Program-made: the position numbers and the translations under genes
From: Spisula solida
Taxonomy: Eukaryota; Mollusca; Bivalvia; Venerida; Mactridae
Assembly: GCA_947247005.1 (NCBI GenBank)
Contig: OX365944.1
Coordinates: forward strand, 23,845,501 to 23,909,500
Reading direction: 5' to 3'
DNA length: 64,000 bases
Part shown: positions 45,310 through 61,320 of the stretch, piece after piece
How the letters are laid out: each line of letters begins with the position of its first letter
Position numbering within the stretch: the first letter of the stretch is position 1
Notes under the pieces: generated by a model
Databases searched by the model: none
Seen by the model: only the letters and a program-made list of their open reading frames with translations
Told to the model about the DNA's origin: nothing

Positions 45310-45710
45310 CAAAGGGGTTTGACACGGCTAAAAAAAATCAATCACTACACTATATGTATAGTAAGGGAAATAAGTTATGACTGATCCTCAAATACCTAAC
45401 TCGAAAGTATGTCCAATATTTTAAATAGGTCGAAAGCAATCATTTGATTTGTATTGCACACTTTATGACAATATAATAAAATACATAAGAACACAACTTT
45501 TATTAATACACATACACAATGTCGCCTGTGTCAAACAAAGAATGTTCGTAAAATGCATGAAACCCGGTTTGAGGACATAATTATGTACCAGCTGTTTAAA
45601 ATATTGAACATAATTTTGAGTTTGGTATTTGAGGATCAGTCATAACTAGTTTCCCTTACTATACCTATAGTGTAGAATTGATGGATATTTTTACTGGGTC
45701 CAATCCCTTT
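45310..45710. mobile_element. 400-bp MITE with about 90-bp inverted ends
   Basis: Left TATAGTAAGGGAAATAAGTT and GACTGATCCTCAAATACC are matched by the right arm's complement (TATAGTAAGGGAAACTAGTT and the same second block). Outer ends AAAGGGGTTTGAC / AAAGGGATTGGAC. Confidence 0.8.
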
Positions 45711-45885
45711 AAGTTACATGTCCTGTTTGAGAACCTAGATTCCGTGGGATTTCCGTGTTTCATGTATATCTGTAAATTTACTTTGTTACACCAACTTATA
45801 GATTGCGACTCGTTTCTATTTAATGATCATGTACAATATTTGTAATAAAACATCATTTTGTTGATAACATGGTTTGTGTTGTTCT

Positions 45886-46140
45886 TTATACCCCCGCACA
45901 ACGAGTTGTAAGGGGGGTATACTGGACTCAGCTTGTCGGTCTGACTGTCTGTCCGTAGGCCCATTCTTGTGGACGCAACTCCTCCTACAGTTTTGGCAGG
46001 ATTTCGCTCAAACTTTCACAGATTAACAACCTCAACATATAGATGTGCATGAAGAAAGGAATTTGCGCTGCGATGAATTTTGGCAGAATTATGGCCGTTT
46101 GCCGGCGGGGTGTATATTAGTCTGCCGAATGGCGACAGCT
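45886..46140 (+). mobile_element. Pearl-like end with hairpin
   Basis: TATACCCCCGCACAACGAGT pairs with GTAAGGGGGGTATA and is followed by GTCGGTCTGACTGTCTGTCC. The sequence that follows (GGACGCAACTCCTCCTACAG) shows no gene. Confidence 0.55.
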
Positions 46141-46338
46141 TTAGTTAACTAGAGCCATTATTATGCCTTTTAACACAACTTGCATACACTATTCTCATAT
46201 GAATTCATTTTGTACTTGCATGTGCTGAATATCAAGCTTCATAGTATGCTAAAAAGGCATTAAGTCGCATATGGGTTTAAAACAAGCACTTTATACTATA
46301 TTCCACTTTGAATAAAAGCACCATTCACAGCCTTTTAT

Positions 46339-47310
46339 TAGCTCACCTGTCACAAAGTGACTGAGTGAGCTTTTGTGATCACTCTTTGTCCGTCGTCCGT
46401 CCGTCAACAATTTGCTTGTGTAGACACTAGAGGTCACAATTTTGGCCTAATCTTTATGAAACTTAGTCACAATGATCATCTCAACAAAATCTAGGTCAAG
46501 TTCGATATTGGGTCATCCGGGGTCAAAAACTAGGTCACAAGGTCAAATCATAGAAAAACCTTGTGTAGTCACTAGAGGTCATAATTTTGACCTAATATTT
46601 ATGAAACTTGGTCACAATGATCATCTCAACAAAATCTAGGTCAAGTTCGATATTGGGTCATCAGGGGTCAAAAACTAGGTCACAAGGTTAAATCATAGAA
46701 AAACCTTGTGTAGTCACTAGAGGTCACAATTTTGACATAATCATTATGAAACTTGGTCACTGTGATCATCTCAACAAAATCTAGGCCAAGTTCGATATTG
46801 GGTCATCCGGGATCAAAAACTAGGTCACAAGGTCAAATCATAGAAAAACCCTGTGTAGTCACTAGAGGTCATACTTTTGACCCAACCTTTATGAAATTTG
46901 GTCACAATGATCATCACAGCAAGAGCTAGGTCAAGTTCGATATTCGGTCATCTTGGGTCAAAAACTAGGTCACAAGGTCAAATCATAGAAAAACCCTGTG
47001 TAGTCACTAGAGGTCATACTTTTGTCCCAACCTTTGTGAAATTTGGTCACAATGATCATCTCAGCAAGAGCTAGGTCAAGATTTATATTGGGTCATCCAG
47101 GGTCAAAAATTAGGTCACTAGATCAAATCATAGGAAATCCTTGTGTAGTCACTAGAGGTCACGATTTTAGCCTCATCTTTATGAAAATTGGTCACAATGG
47201 TCATCTCAACAAAATCTAGGTCAAGTGTGAGTTCACTAGGTCAAATCACAGGGCTTGCATGCACTACAACGACAGGTGAGCGACCTATGGCCCTTTGGGC
47301 CCTCTTGTTA
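46339..47310 (+). mobile_element. Pearl-like element with about 6 tandem core units
   Basis: Begins with a hairpin (TAGCTCACC...GTGAGCTT around GTCACAAAGTGAC), then a CCGTCGTCCGTCCGTC microsatellite. About six units of roughly 145 bp follow, each containing GGTCACAATTTTGACC, TGATCATCTCAACAAAATCT and GGGTCAAAAACTAGGTCAC. Ends with AGGTGAGCGACCTATGGCCC and a GGGCCC hairpin. Hairpin, GACG-type microsatellite and tandem core match the pearl elements described from bivalves; no protein is coded. Confidence 0.75.
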
Positions 47311-50156
<2,846 letters not shown>

Positions 50157-50528
50157 TCAAGACTTGTGGTTTTCTTTATTGACATTTCTTTGTCCCAGGA
50201 ATAGGTCATGAAAAAACTTCTTCGAGATATTCTTTGGAGATGATTAGATTTGATGACCATACATTGTGTTTGTTTTCAATTGACATTAGCATGAAGTGCT
50301 TATCATGCATGAACTCTAAGTATTGTCAGATATTTTATACTATGGTGAGGATAAACCTCTTTAATTATCTGTAGTATGCCCTTGTTCAGCTCAGTTTGAA
50401 CATGTCAAACCTTCAAATATTGTTTCTTTACCAGTGGTGAATGTATGTTTATTGTGTATACCACACATGTGATATGTCAATTTAATTGTATTTTTGAGGT
50501 CATTCTGTTTATTGTTAATTATGTTCTG

Positions 50529-50945
50529 TGCTCGGTTGAGAGTTTGGATATATTGTCCTCCCTATATAAGCTAGATTTAAGTATTCAAGGCTCGGTTGAG
50601 AGTTTGGATATATTGTCCTCCCTATATAAGCTAGATTTAAGTATTCAAGGCTCGGTGGAGAGTTTGGATGTATTGACCGGCCTTTAAGCTAAGATTTAAG
50701 TACCCAAGGCTCGTTTGTTTGAGAGTTTGGATATATTGACCGGCATATAAGCTAAGTTTTAAGTACTCTAGGCTCGGTTGAGAGTTTGGATATATTTACC
50801 GGCCTTTAAGCTAAGTTTTAAGTACCCAAGACTCGGTTGAGAGTTTGGATATATTTACCGGCCTTTAAGCTAAGTTTTAAGTACCCAAGACTCGGTTGAG
50901 AGTTTGGATATATTTATCGGCTTAAAAGCTAAGCTTGAAGTACTC
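50529..50945 (+). repeat. 60-bp tandem array just after UBE2D terminal exon b, about 7 copies
   Basis: Unit contains CTCGGTTGAGAGTTTGGATA and AAGCTAGATTTAAGTATTCA. The first two units are identical and later units diverge gradually (ACCGGCCTTTAAGCTAAG). Confidence 0.92.
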
Positions 50946-51822
50946 AGGTGTGTTATTATGATCATTCATTGTCTGTCCGTCATCTTAATTAATTTCAAAA
51001 GGACTTTAAATTGTGACCATAGTTCAAGTCATAAAAAATCTTAATTGATACACCATAGTGGCTGTATACTCGGGTGAGCGATATAAGGCCAAAGTTGCCC
51101 CTTTTTGTTTTTCGTAATGATGAATGCATGTTCTCAAATGCTGTAGCTTAACTTCAATGTAGGTGATGGAATGTCAAATATTTTTGAGTTTAACCGCTTT
51201 CTGTACTATCCTGCTTGTTAAAATTGTCTGTCTTGTTTGTAATTTACCTGAGTACAACAGTGCAGAAGGTGAACCTCTAGGATGCGTGGATGATTGTCTC
51301 CAGTAATCATTCTTCAAAATAATTTAATGGGATGTTATTTTTACTCGAACCAAGTTTTAAGCAGAGTTATGACCCTTGATTGAAAGCCTAGTTTTTCGTG
51401 ATTTTTACATGTGTCTCGCCTTCCTATCCTTTCCCGCTAGTGCCAACTCTGCTTTGCCTGTCATAACAAGACTTAGACATAAATATTTGTATGCGCATGA
51501 CCTTGGTACTCGGACATAGAAATGTGTATGAGCTTGATTTTGGTATACGGTTATGTCCAATGGGACCAGGTTGCTTGCTGAAATTATATTCTTCACCAGC
51601 TTAATTGAACTTTAGGACAGATGTAAATAGATAATTCCATTAACGAAAGAATCTTTGTTTCGATTGTAAAAACATTGAAAAAATGCCCCATTTTTGCATA
51701 ATCCCAATGGATGCAATTGTAAATGTCTGAAAATTACCTATGTTTGCACAATCCCAGGGATTCACTTGTAATATTTAAAAAAAAGTGCCACTATTTGCAT
51801 AATTCAATGGCTTCATTCATAA

Positions 51823-52035
<213 letters not shown>

Positions 52036-52143
52036 TTCTTAAACTCAAAACATTCGGACCAAACTCGGTAAATAGTGCTTCTGGAATAAGGTTTTTGGAT
52101 GAATACACATGAACTTGGTTTTCATGATCATGTGCAATATGGA

Positions 52144-52149
52144 AATAAA
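52144..52149 (+). terminator. Poly(A) signal for UBE2D copy c
   Basis: AATAAA 109 bases after the stop of copy c, followed by a T-rich stretch. Confidence 0.5.
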
Positions 52150-52369
52150 ATTTATATAACAGTTACTGTATAAAATCATATTTTATTTTTTTCTTCTAAT
52201 TTAGCTAAAAAATTGCATATGAAGTTAGCATACAGTGTTTGAGAACATCAATTTTTATGGATAATATTTTTATGAATTAATTTGTGTATTGAATCTTTCT
52301 TAAGTCATACTTAGAAATAGTGAATTAAGCTTGGTCTGAGTCACCTATGAGTAATTTTATAGTAAATTT

Positions 52370-52880
52370 TTCGGATCCTTTAATGTCCATCTGTCTGTCT
52401 TCCCAGTTGATTCGTCAACACTTACAATAATCGTAACAACTTTGGTCAAATCTTTATGTAACCTTGTCGCAATATTTGTATCTAGAATATCTAAGCCTAA
52501 TTCCAGACTGAATGAACACAGTAAAAAAGCAGTCACCTTGCCAAATTAAGAAAAACTTTTTGTGTACTCCAGAGGTCAAGATTTTTACTTAGTCTGTACA
52601 AAATGTGGTCACAATGTTTGTCTCTATAATAGTTAAGCCAAATTTAAAACTAGGTCAGGGGGTTCAATGACTTGGGTCAAATTTAAAGAAAAACCTTGTT
52701 TGTACTCTGGATGCCACGACTTTGCTTTGTCTTCATTAAACTCAGTCACTAGGCAAATTTCGAAACTGGGTTGACGAGGTTAAAAAGCCAGTCACTTGGC
52801 CAAATAAAAGGAGAACGTTATTTACTGTCAGCTTAAATAACCTTGTTGAGATTACTCCGGTGAGCGACCTATGACCTGTT
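52370..52880 (+). mobile_element. Pearl-like element, decayed
   Basis: TCCATCTGTCTGTCTTCCC followed by core-like pieces (AACCTTGTTTGTACTCTGG, AACTGGGTTGACGAGG) and the end motif CGGTGAGCGACCTATGACC. A further end motif (CAGGTGAGCGACCTAGGTCC) at 53805 suggests another remnant. Confidence 0.45.
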
Positions 52881-53829
52881 TCCTTTGGTCAAAATTTGTA
52901 AGCTCTTCATAATCAGTGATATAAATCTTGAACTCCTCGGAAAAAAATAAATCAGCGGTTTCTGAACTTCAAAAATAGAAAATCGTATGATGCTTGTTTG
53001 ATATTCCAGTTTCAAAATGGAAGTTTACATCATTTCACCATCTGCTTTCAATTCACTGTTTCTATGTTTGGCCAAAGTCAAACCTTATTGCGTACATCTA
53101 TTTTGCATCCCTTGAATTTTCTTTAGTGCGATTAGTAGTAACATCATCAGGGCTTTTCTTCTAACCTTGAGGATGGGGCCTTAGACCTTTTTAAGAAAGG
53201 AACAAATATTGGAATTTTGGCAACATGGGAACTGATTTTGAGACAAACATCATTTTTAGTGGTAACTGTATGATTTAAAAGAATCTTTTCTTGAAAAACA
53301 GCTGTTACAGTTAATTATTAGGACCCTACTCTATCAGGGGGAAAGCCCTGACCGATATTTTGAAAGTGCTGATAATTAAATTGCTATTTTGATACAGTTC
53401 TAGTGCTATTTATTTTAAAAGTGGGTTATATGCCAACCATTATTTGGTGAGTCAATCAGTAAATACTGACTGAGCAAATTGATTTTTATGTAGATATTTC
53501 ATCAGTACAGTGTTGATCTTTGTTTAGAATTGAGTTTTTCTCTACTTTAAAAAAAACAAATGCTTTTATCAGAGTATTTCCATGAGGCCAAAGAAATAAA
53601 ATGTGTGTTTAGGGCAATGGACTCAAACATGCAGGACTAACCTTTGATGTTCAGCCATTTACGCAATAGAGGTAACAATATTTACTCTATGAAATCTAGA
53701 CCATGTTTGTTACTGGGTCATCTGTAGTTTGAAATATGCTCACTATATGACAAACTATATTCGTTTCTGTAATAATCTTGTTGAAATTTTCTTGCGCTGA
53801 TAGCTCAGGTGAGCGACCTAGGTCCATCT

Positions 53830-55975
53830 TATTATTTGAAAAGCAGTATGTTTAAAAACAGTCAATTTATTGAAAAAAATGTGAGGGGGGGGGGAGAGGT
53901 ACGGTCAAGTTGCTCTCAACACACACTTTTGTTTGGCTCAACTTGTCATTCTTTTGTTGATGTATTTTTGCGTATTGAGAAATTTCTGCTGTATTGTTAA
54001 AAATAATGTACATGCTTGAACAATATTTGTATTTATAACTCTATTTTTGTGCACATTTAATTTACACATTCATGATATAGACAAGAGTTTTCCAAGTATG
54101 TCTGTAAGTTTAAAACCTTTGATCTGGTTTGTATGAGATGTTTTTCTTTTCCATATTTTGTATCTATAGTTAGTGGATGGGTGTATATTTTCATTGTGGT
54201 ATGAAATAATTGACTTTTTGGAAACTCTTGATAGTGTGTTACTTACATGTATTTTTGCCTCTTTTTAGTATGAATCAGTGTATTCCAATTTGACGTTTCC
54301 AGTCCAGGTTTAATGTCTTTGACCTTCAAAAAATTTGAAAATACCCTTGGGCAGGCCTGTGATTCTTTCTCATTTTTGTCTTAAAATTGTTGGGAATAAA
54401 AGGGTCAAAACTCAGTCTGAACTACTCAATAATGATGTTTTCAAGGGTGATGGGGGTGGGGAAGGTTATTTCCTCTTTTTCGCTCTTTGAGCATTTTTTC
54501 ATAGGCCTGCTTGGGATTAAATTTGTTAAATAGACTTATTAAAAGTGATATATTAAAATAAAGGATGTGAAAATGCGTCCTATAATTGGGATACACTGGC
54601 ATATGTTTCCATTGTCACCAACACATCTCTCTACACAAACATTTATTTATTCTAAAAAAAATACAACATGATTGGCACATACATTTGTGCACAAGACCAA
54701 TCTTTCTTAAATGATAAATTAATGTCTGTGTTTTCTGCTGCTAATAACTACATGCTAAGATACCGAAAGATTGATATGAAAACATGCATTGCTATCTGTT
54801 TTTAAATTTTTCCAAAAGAGTTCCTATATTTTTCAAGACCCTTATTGTAACCTAAGACACTGTTTAATTTAACTAATTTTTTAACATACCGTATCCACCC
54901 AAGTTGCACATGGCTGTGTATTGTATTGGACAAAAGTAAAAAAGGGGGAGAACATTTTGAGAATCAGATAAAAAAATTGTAAGATACAACAAAAAAATGT
55001 TGTCTTTACCGATTCGCCTATCAGAGACATGGATAATGTCTAAAGTTGTTTAATTGACGCATCCATATTTTGGTTTCGAATCTTCGTTGGTAAAAGACCA
55101 GCCAATACTTGGAAGAGTACAGTATGAATTTCAGATTTTCATTTTTCATGTTTGAACAGAACATTTTTGACGAGTATTTGTGGTTTATTCATGGACCACA
55201 TGTAATGATGTATGCAAAACTGTTTCTTTTTTTTGTATGTTTGGTCAAATTTTTCCTTATGATGGTTTTTGTGAAATGTAAATTTAGTTTCAATTGTGAC
55301 CTGTTTCCATTAAAATAGTTTGAAATTCATGATAATTATGCACATGTTTTTGATGTACCGTAATGGCAATTTATAAATCAATAGTGTTTTATGGAATTTG
55401 AAATGTAACAAATACGTCAACAGTGATATTTAGAAGTTATTTTATTCACCAAATTTTTGCAGTAAATTGTGATGATTTGTATCCATTGTCAGTCCAGTTA
55501 TTCAATAAAAGCATATTGGTGTATATTTTAGTTAGTTGTTTGTAAAACTATATTTCCAATTGTATACAAGATATATTCCAGTTAAGATATTGTGACAGTG
55601 ACGTTGCAGTTAATGTGTACGCAAAAAATCACAACCATTGTCTAAACAGGTAGAGCGAAGTTTAGTATGTTGGTTAAGCATTGAAATTATAGTTGTGTGT
55701 ACAGTATAAGCCTTTATGATTGGTTTTACACCATTATAGCGGACTCGACCACTGCGTCACTGGATTTTTATCCTGACTGGACTATAGTTGCATTCTTTGT
55801 TTGTTTATTTGCGTTCAACTAACTAAGTCTAAGACAGTTGTTTCTGAAAACAAAGACAGTTGTGAACGGTCACCTCCGGCTTTGAGGAAAGAGACAAGAA
55901 CATTCATTGTATGATACAAAGAATTTTGGTGTGATACCCTGGCTTTCTAAAAAGACTCGTTGGTTCTACAATGTG
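53830..55975. other. Interval after UBE2D terminal exon c, no gene seen
   Basis: AT-rich; a G-rich run (GAGGGGGGGGGAGAGG) at 53882. No splice-framed copy of the terminal exon and no other coding signal found. Confidence 0.5.
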
Positions 55976-55979
55976 CTTC

Positions 55980-56150
55980 AGCCTGGTGTATAGCACCGAC
56001 ACTACCGCTAGGTTATCAACCAGTTCACCTCGACACTAAAAAGCGTTTCAGAAATGACAATATGTCCAGTCCGAGATTAAAACCAGAGACTTATGATCTG
56101 TAGTCAAGAGTGTTACCCTTTTGTCCCACAAGCTCACCTCATACTACAGC
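55980..56150 (-). repeat. Second tRNA-like SINE family, minus copy
   Basis: On the minus strand reads TAACACTCTTGACTACAGAT followed by GGTTTTAATCTCGG, matching the head of the element at 5275-5480. Confidence 0.45.
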
Positions 56151-56195
56151 CGAGTGTGAAAAACATTTACTCCATGTATGTCACTGAACTATTTT

Positions 56196-57290
56196 TAGCT
56201 CACCTGCCACAAAGTGGCAAGGTGAGCTTTTGTGATTGTTTTTTGTCTGTCGTCCATCGTCTGTCCGTCTGTTAGACAATTCACCGTTAACACTCTAGCA
56301 CTTTCAATTTTGCTTTGATCTTCACCAAACTTGGTCAGTAGTTGTATCTCAATGAAATCTAGGCCAAGTTGTGTCATTTGGGGTCAAAAACTAGGTCAAA
56401 AGGTCAAATAATAGCAAAACCTTGTTAACACTCTGGAGGTCACATTCTTTCTATGATCTTCACCAAACTTGGTCAGTAGTTGTATCTCAATGAAATCTAG
56501 GTCAAGTTTGAAGTTGGGTCATGTGGGGTCAAAAACTAGGTCAAAGGGTCAAATAATAGGATAACCTTGTTAACACTTTGGTGGCCACATTTTTGCTTTA
56601 ATCTTTATGAAGTTTGGTCAAAATGTTTATCTTGGTGACCTTAAGGTCAAGTTCGAAGTTGGGTCATGTGGGGTCAAAAACTAGGTCAAAAGGTCAAATA
56701 ATAGGCAAACGTTGTTAACACTCTGGAGGCCACATTTGTGCTTAAATCTTCATGAAGTTTGGTCAAAATGTTTATCTTGGTGACCCTAAGGTCAAGTTCG
56801 AAGTTGTTTCATGTGGGGTCTAAAACTAGGTCATAAGGTCAAATAATAGTAAAACCTTGTTAACACTCTGGAGGTCACATTTTTGCTTTGATCTTCACCA
56901 AACTTGGTCAGTAGTTGTATCTCAATGAAATCTAGGTCAAGTTTGAAGTAGGGTCATGTTGGGTCAAAAACTAGGACAAAAGGTCAAATAATAGAAAAAC
57001 CTAATTAAAACTCTTGAGGCCATATTTTTTTGCTTTAATCTTGATCAACTTTGGTCAAAATGTCTATCTTGATGACCTTAAGGTCACGTTTGAAGTTGTG
57101 TCATGTGGGTAAAAAACTAGGTCCATATGTCAAATAATAGCAAAACCTTTTTTACACTCTGGAGGCCTCAGTTTTGCTTTAACCTTCATTAAGTTTAGTC
57201 AATATGTTTATCTTGATGACCTTAAGGTCAAGTTAAAAGTTTGGCCATGTTTAGCAGGTGAGCGCCCCAGGATCTATTATCCTCTTGTTC
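56196..57290 (+). mobile_element. Pearl-like element, subfamily with CTCTGGAGGCCACATTTT units
   Basis: Starts TAGCTCACCTGCCACAAAGT with its complement AGTGGCAAGGTGAGCTT, then TCTGTCGTCCATCGTCTGTC. About seven core units carry CTTCACCAAACTTGGTCAG or GAAGTTTGGTCAAAATGTTT and AAAACTAGGTCAAAAGGTCA. Ends CAGGTGAGCGCCCCAGG. Confidence 0.72.
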
Positions 57291-57350
57291 TATTTTCAAA
57301 CAACACTAAACATCATAAACAAAGGCACCATAACATGTTTCAGACATTTT

Positions 57351-58612
57351 TAGCTCACCTATCACAGAGTGAGCTTTTGTCATCACTCCACAGTTAAATG
57401 TGTAGACAATAGAGGTCACAATTTTGACCTAATCTTTATGAAAAGTGGTCACAATGATAATCACAACAAAATCTAGGTCAAGTTCGATATTGGGTCATCT
57501 GGGAAGTCGCAAGGTCAGATCATAGAAAAACCTTGCGTAATCACTAGAGGTCATAATTTTGACATAATCTTTATGAAACTCAGAATGATCATCTCAACAA
57601 AATATAGGCCAAGTTCGATATTTTGGTCTAAAACTAGGTCACTGGGTCAAATCATAGGAAAACCTAGCTAGTTACTAGGTCAAGTTTGTTACAGGGTTAT
57701 CCAGGGTCAAAAACTAGGTCACAAGGTCAAATCATAAAAAATCTTGTGTAGTCACTAGAGGTCTCAATGTTGGCCTCATCTTTATGAAAGTTGGTTACAA
57801 TGATCAACTCAACCAATTCTAGGTGATGTTCGATATTGGGTCATAAGGGGTCAAAAACCAGGTCACTAGGTCTGATCGTAGATAAAGCTTGTGAAAGCAT
57901 CAGAGGACACAATTATGACCCAATCTTCATAAAACTTGGTCAGAATCTAGGTCAAGTGGGGTCAAAAACAAGGTCACTAGGTCAAATCTTAGAAAAATTT
58001 GTGTAGTCAGTACACATCACAGTATTGACTTAATCTTTATAAAACTTGGTCACAATGATAATTTTACCGGGGTAACTAAATCAAGGTCAAGTTAGATATT
58101 GGGTCAACTGGGGTGAAAAACTAGGTCTCTAGGTCAAATCATGGATAACATTGTGGAGTCGCTAGAGGTCACAATTTTGGCCTAATCTTTAAGAGACTTT
58201 GTCACTGTGATTATCTCAACAAAATCTTGAAGTTTGTTGGGTTTCAAGGTTCAAAAACTCACTAGGTCAAATCAAAGAAAAACTTTCTGTAGGCACTAGA
58301 GGTCACAATAAGTATGGTCTGAAGTAAACTTGTGGATGACCAATTATCTATTGTACTTAACCGCCCAAGTACTGTGTGACAATGTTTTTTACACAGTTTT
58401 GTGACACTTAAGAAATCTTGAGTAATCCAAGTAATTGTAATCGGCAAATTTGAAAAGGAACTGTAATGTAACCAATTACTGATCCATGTAATCAGCCCCA
58501 AGTCTGGCTGCATTTACTTGATTCTTTGAAGTTGTAAATGATTTCTTATGTCAGCATGTGGGCCTTCATGAACTATTACGACAGGTGAGCAACCTAGGGC
58601 CTTTACCCCTTC
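57351..58612 (+). mobile_element. Pearl-like element, diverged
   Basis: Starts TAGCTCACCTATCACAGAGT and ends GACAGGTGAGCAACCTAGGG. Core units are like those at 46339 but with many deletions, so older. Confidence 0.68.
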
Positions 58613-58670
58613 CCTCTGTGTGTGTGTCTGTCTGTCTAAAAATTATGCCCAGTCAGTTAGTGTTTCTTTT

Positions 58671-59995
58671 TAGCACACCTGTCACAAAGTGACAGGGTGA
58701 GCTTTTGTGATCGCTCTTCATATGTCTATTCACAATTTCACACTAGAACACACTTAGAGACCACACTTATGACCCAATCTTCACGAAATTAGGTCAGAAT
58801 GTTTGTCTCTATGAAATCTAGGCCAAGTTTGAGACTGGGTCATGTGGGGTGAAAAAACTAGGATACTAGGTCAAATCGTAGAAAAATCTCATGAACGCAT
58901 TAGAGGACACAATTGGTCCAATCTTCATGAAACATGGTCGGACTGTTTGTGTCTCTGAAATCTAGGTTTGGAACTAGGTCATATGGTGTCAAAAACTAGG
59001 TCACCAGGTCCAATCTAAAAAAAAAAACCACAATTGTAGCCTAATCTTCATAAAACTTTGTCAGAATGTTTTTCTTTCCAATCTAGGTCAAGTTTAAATC
59101 TAGGTCATATTTGGTTAAAAACTAGGTCTCTAGGTCAAATTTTAGAAAAAGCTTGTGAACACATTAGAAAAGACAGTTATTCTCCAATGTTCATGAAACA
59201 AGGTCAGAATGTTTGTCTTTATGAAATCTAGGTCAAGTTCGGAACTAGGTCATGTGGTTAATAAACTAAGTCACCAGGGTACTGTTTTATCAAAGCATTT
59301 ACGCTAGCGTAACTCTAAGTTTTCCGTAAATATTGCGTACGTCGATAATATTTGCGCAAATGCGTTTTACTAAGATATTTTTTCTCATGTTTTGTCATAA
59401 GTATTGGCGTAATTCTACGCAAGGTCGGAGTAAGCGTAAATAGCAAATATGAACGTAGTGAGGAGTTTTTGCCACGCACTTGATTTTCGACCGTCACTTG
59501 TTGTTATAGACCGTGATTAGTAATATAAACCTGTTTAATCATCAAAACGTATCGAACTTTAATGTATATTTATTCACTCTGGTTCCCGTTATATTGGTAA
59601 TATTGTGGCCCGGTCTACGTTCAATATTCAATATTTTTACGTAAATGTATGCAACAACTTGCGATCGTTTAGTAAAACACACTTAAGGATTTGCGTAAGT
59701 GACAAGTATTTGCGTAAACTTACGCGACATTTACGCAATGTTAGTAAAACAGTACCCAGGTCAAATCTATGAAAAAGATTGTGAATGCATTAGAGACCAC
59801 AATTATAGTCCAATCTTCATAAAACTTTGTCAGAATATTTACCTCGATTTAAATCTAGGCAAGGTTTAAAACTAAGTCATGTTTTGTTAAAAACTAGATC
59901 AAATCTTAGAAAAAATCTTGTGCCATTTGCTGCATTTGGTAGTTTGGCAACAGCAATGTTTCTCTGATGAGAGATAAATGGCCATGATGGCCCTC
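58671..59995 (+). mobile_element. Pearl-like element interrupted by a short inverted-repeat transposon
   Basis: Starts TAGCACACCTGTCACAAAGT with the matching hairpin half GTGACAGGGTGAGCTTTTG. Core units contain CATTAGAGGACACAATT and GTCAGAATGTTTGTCTCT. Interrupted at 59278-59756 by another element. Confidence 0.68.
59278..59756. mobile_element. Short inverted-repeat DNA transposon with 3-bp target duplication
   Basis: Ends GGTACTGTTTTAT and (reversed) GGTACTGTTTTAC; interior rich in TTGCGTAA-type motifs. The insertion splits a pearl core unit: CAG precedes and CAG follows, and removing the element restores the expected TCACCAGGTCAAATCT. A 3-bp duplication fits PIF/Harbinger-like transposases, although their usual target is TWA. 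Confidence 0.8.
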
Positions 59996-60267
59996 ATGTC
60001 TTGATACGTTGTGAAATGAATAGGCAGGAAGGTTCACTTAAATGAGACAATATGTTGTGCTGCAGTGGACAAGATCGTCCCAGATATGAACATCAAAGGT
60101 CAAAGTAAAAATTTGGGTCATGCTCAAGACCCAGATCCCAAGCACATAGGTCAAATCGAGAGATTTAAGCTGAATATACCCTAAATTGTCATGAAAATCA
60201 TGACATTGTCTCAGCTGTAACTTTCAAATTGTCAATTCTTGCAGGAATTAAAAACAAGATGGGACAG

Positions 60268-61320
60268 AATGTCCACCACCTGGAGACTATAGGTCATGAG
60301 GGTGCCATATCGGATATACCCTGTCCGTCTGAGACACCACCTGGAGACTATAGGTCATGAGGGTGCCATATCCGATATACCCTGTCCGTCTGAGACACCA
60401 CCTTGAGACTATAGGTCATGAGGGTGCCATATCGGATATACCCTGTCCGTCTGAGACACCACCTGGAGACTATAGGTCATGAGGGTGCCATATCAGATAT
60501 ACCCTGTCCGTCTGAGACATATACGCGTGCACCACCTGGAGACTATAGGTCATGAGGGTGCCATATCGGATATACCCTGTCCGTCTGAGACACCACCTGG
60601 AGACTATAGGTCATGAGGGTGCCATATCGGATATACCCTGTCTGTCTGAGACACCACCTGGAGACTATAGGTCATGAGGGTGCCATATCTGATATACCCT
60701 GTCCGTCTGAGACACCACCTGGAGACTATAGGTCATGAGGGTGCCATATCGGATATACCCTGTCCGTCTGAGACACCACCTTGAGACTATAGGTCATGAG
60801 GGTGCCATATCGGATATACCCTGTCCGTCTGAGACACCACCTGGAGACTATAGGTCATGAGGGTGCCATATCGGATATACCCTGTCCGTCTGAGACACCA
60901 CCTGGAGACTATAGGTCATGGGGGTGCCATATCGGATATACCCTGTCCGTCTGAGACACGAACTGGAGACTATAGGTCATGGGGGTGCCATATCGGATAT
61001 ACCCTGTCCGTCTGAGACACCTGGAGACTATAGGTCATGAGGGTGCCATATCGGATATACCCTGTCCGTCTGAGACACCACCTGGAGACTATAGGTCATG
61101 AGGGTGCCATATCGGATATACCCTGTCCGTCTGAGACACCTGGAGACTATAGGTCATGAGGGTGCCATATTAGGTTTACCCTGTCCGTCTGTCACACCAA
61201 CTCGAGACTATAGGTCATGAGGGTGCCATTTTAGGTTTACCCTGTCCGTCTGTCACACCACCTCGAGACTATAGGTCATGAGGGTGCCATATCAGATATA
61301 CCCTGTCTGTCTGTCACACT
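60268..61320 (+). repeat. 61-bp tandem array between UBE2D terminal exons c and d, about 17 copies
   Basis: Unit contains GGAGACTATAGGTCATGAGG, GTGCCATATCGGATATACCC and TGTCCGTCTGAGACA. Units are nearly identical in the middle; the last three diverge (TTAGGTTTACCC, CTGTCACACC), and one unit near 60515 has an insertion containing TATACGCGTG. Low divergence implies recent expansion or homogenisation. Confidence 0.95.

Noticed and set aside
50445..50687. Repeat-containing small protein (20-residue period)
   Set aside because: The period comes from the 60-bp array; the frame breaks once units diverge.
60268..61320. CRISPR-like array
   Set aside because: Units are contiguous 61-bp tandem repeats without unique spacers, in a eukaryotic intron.
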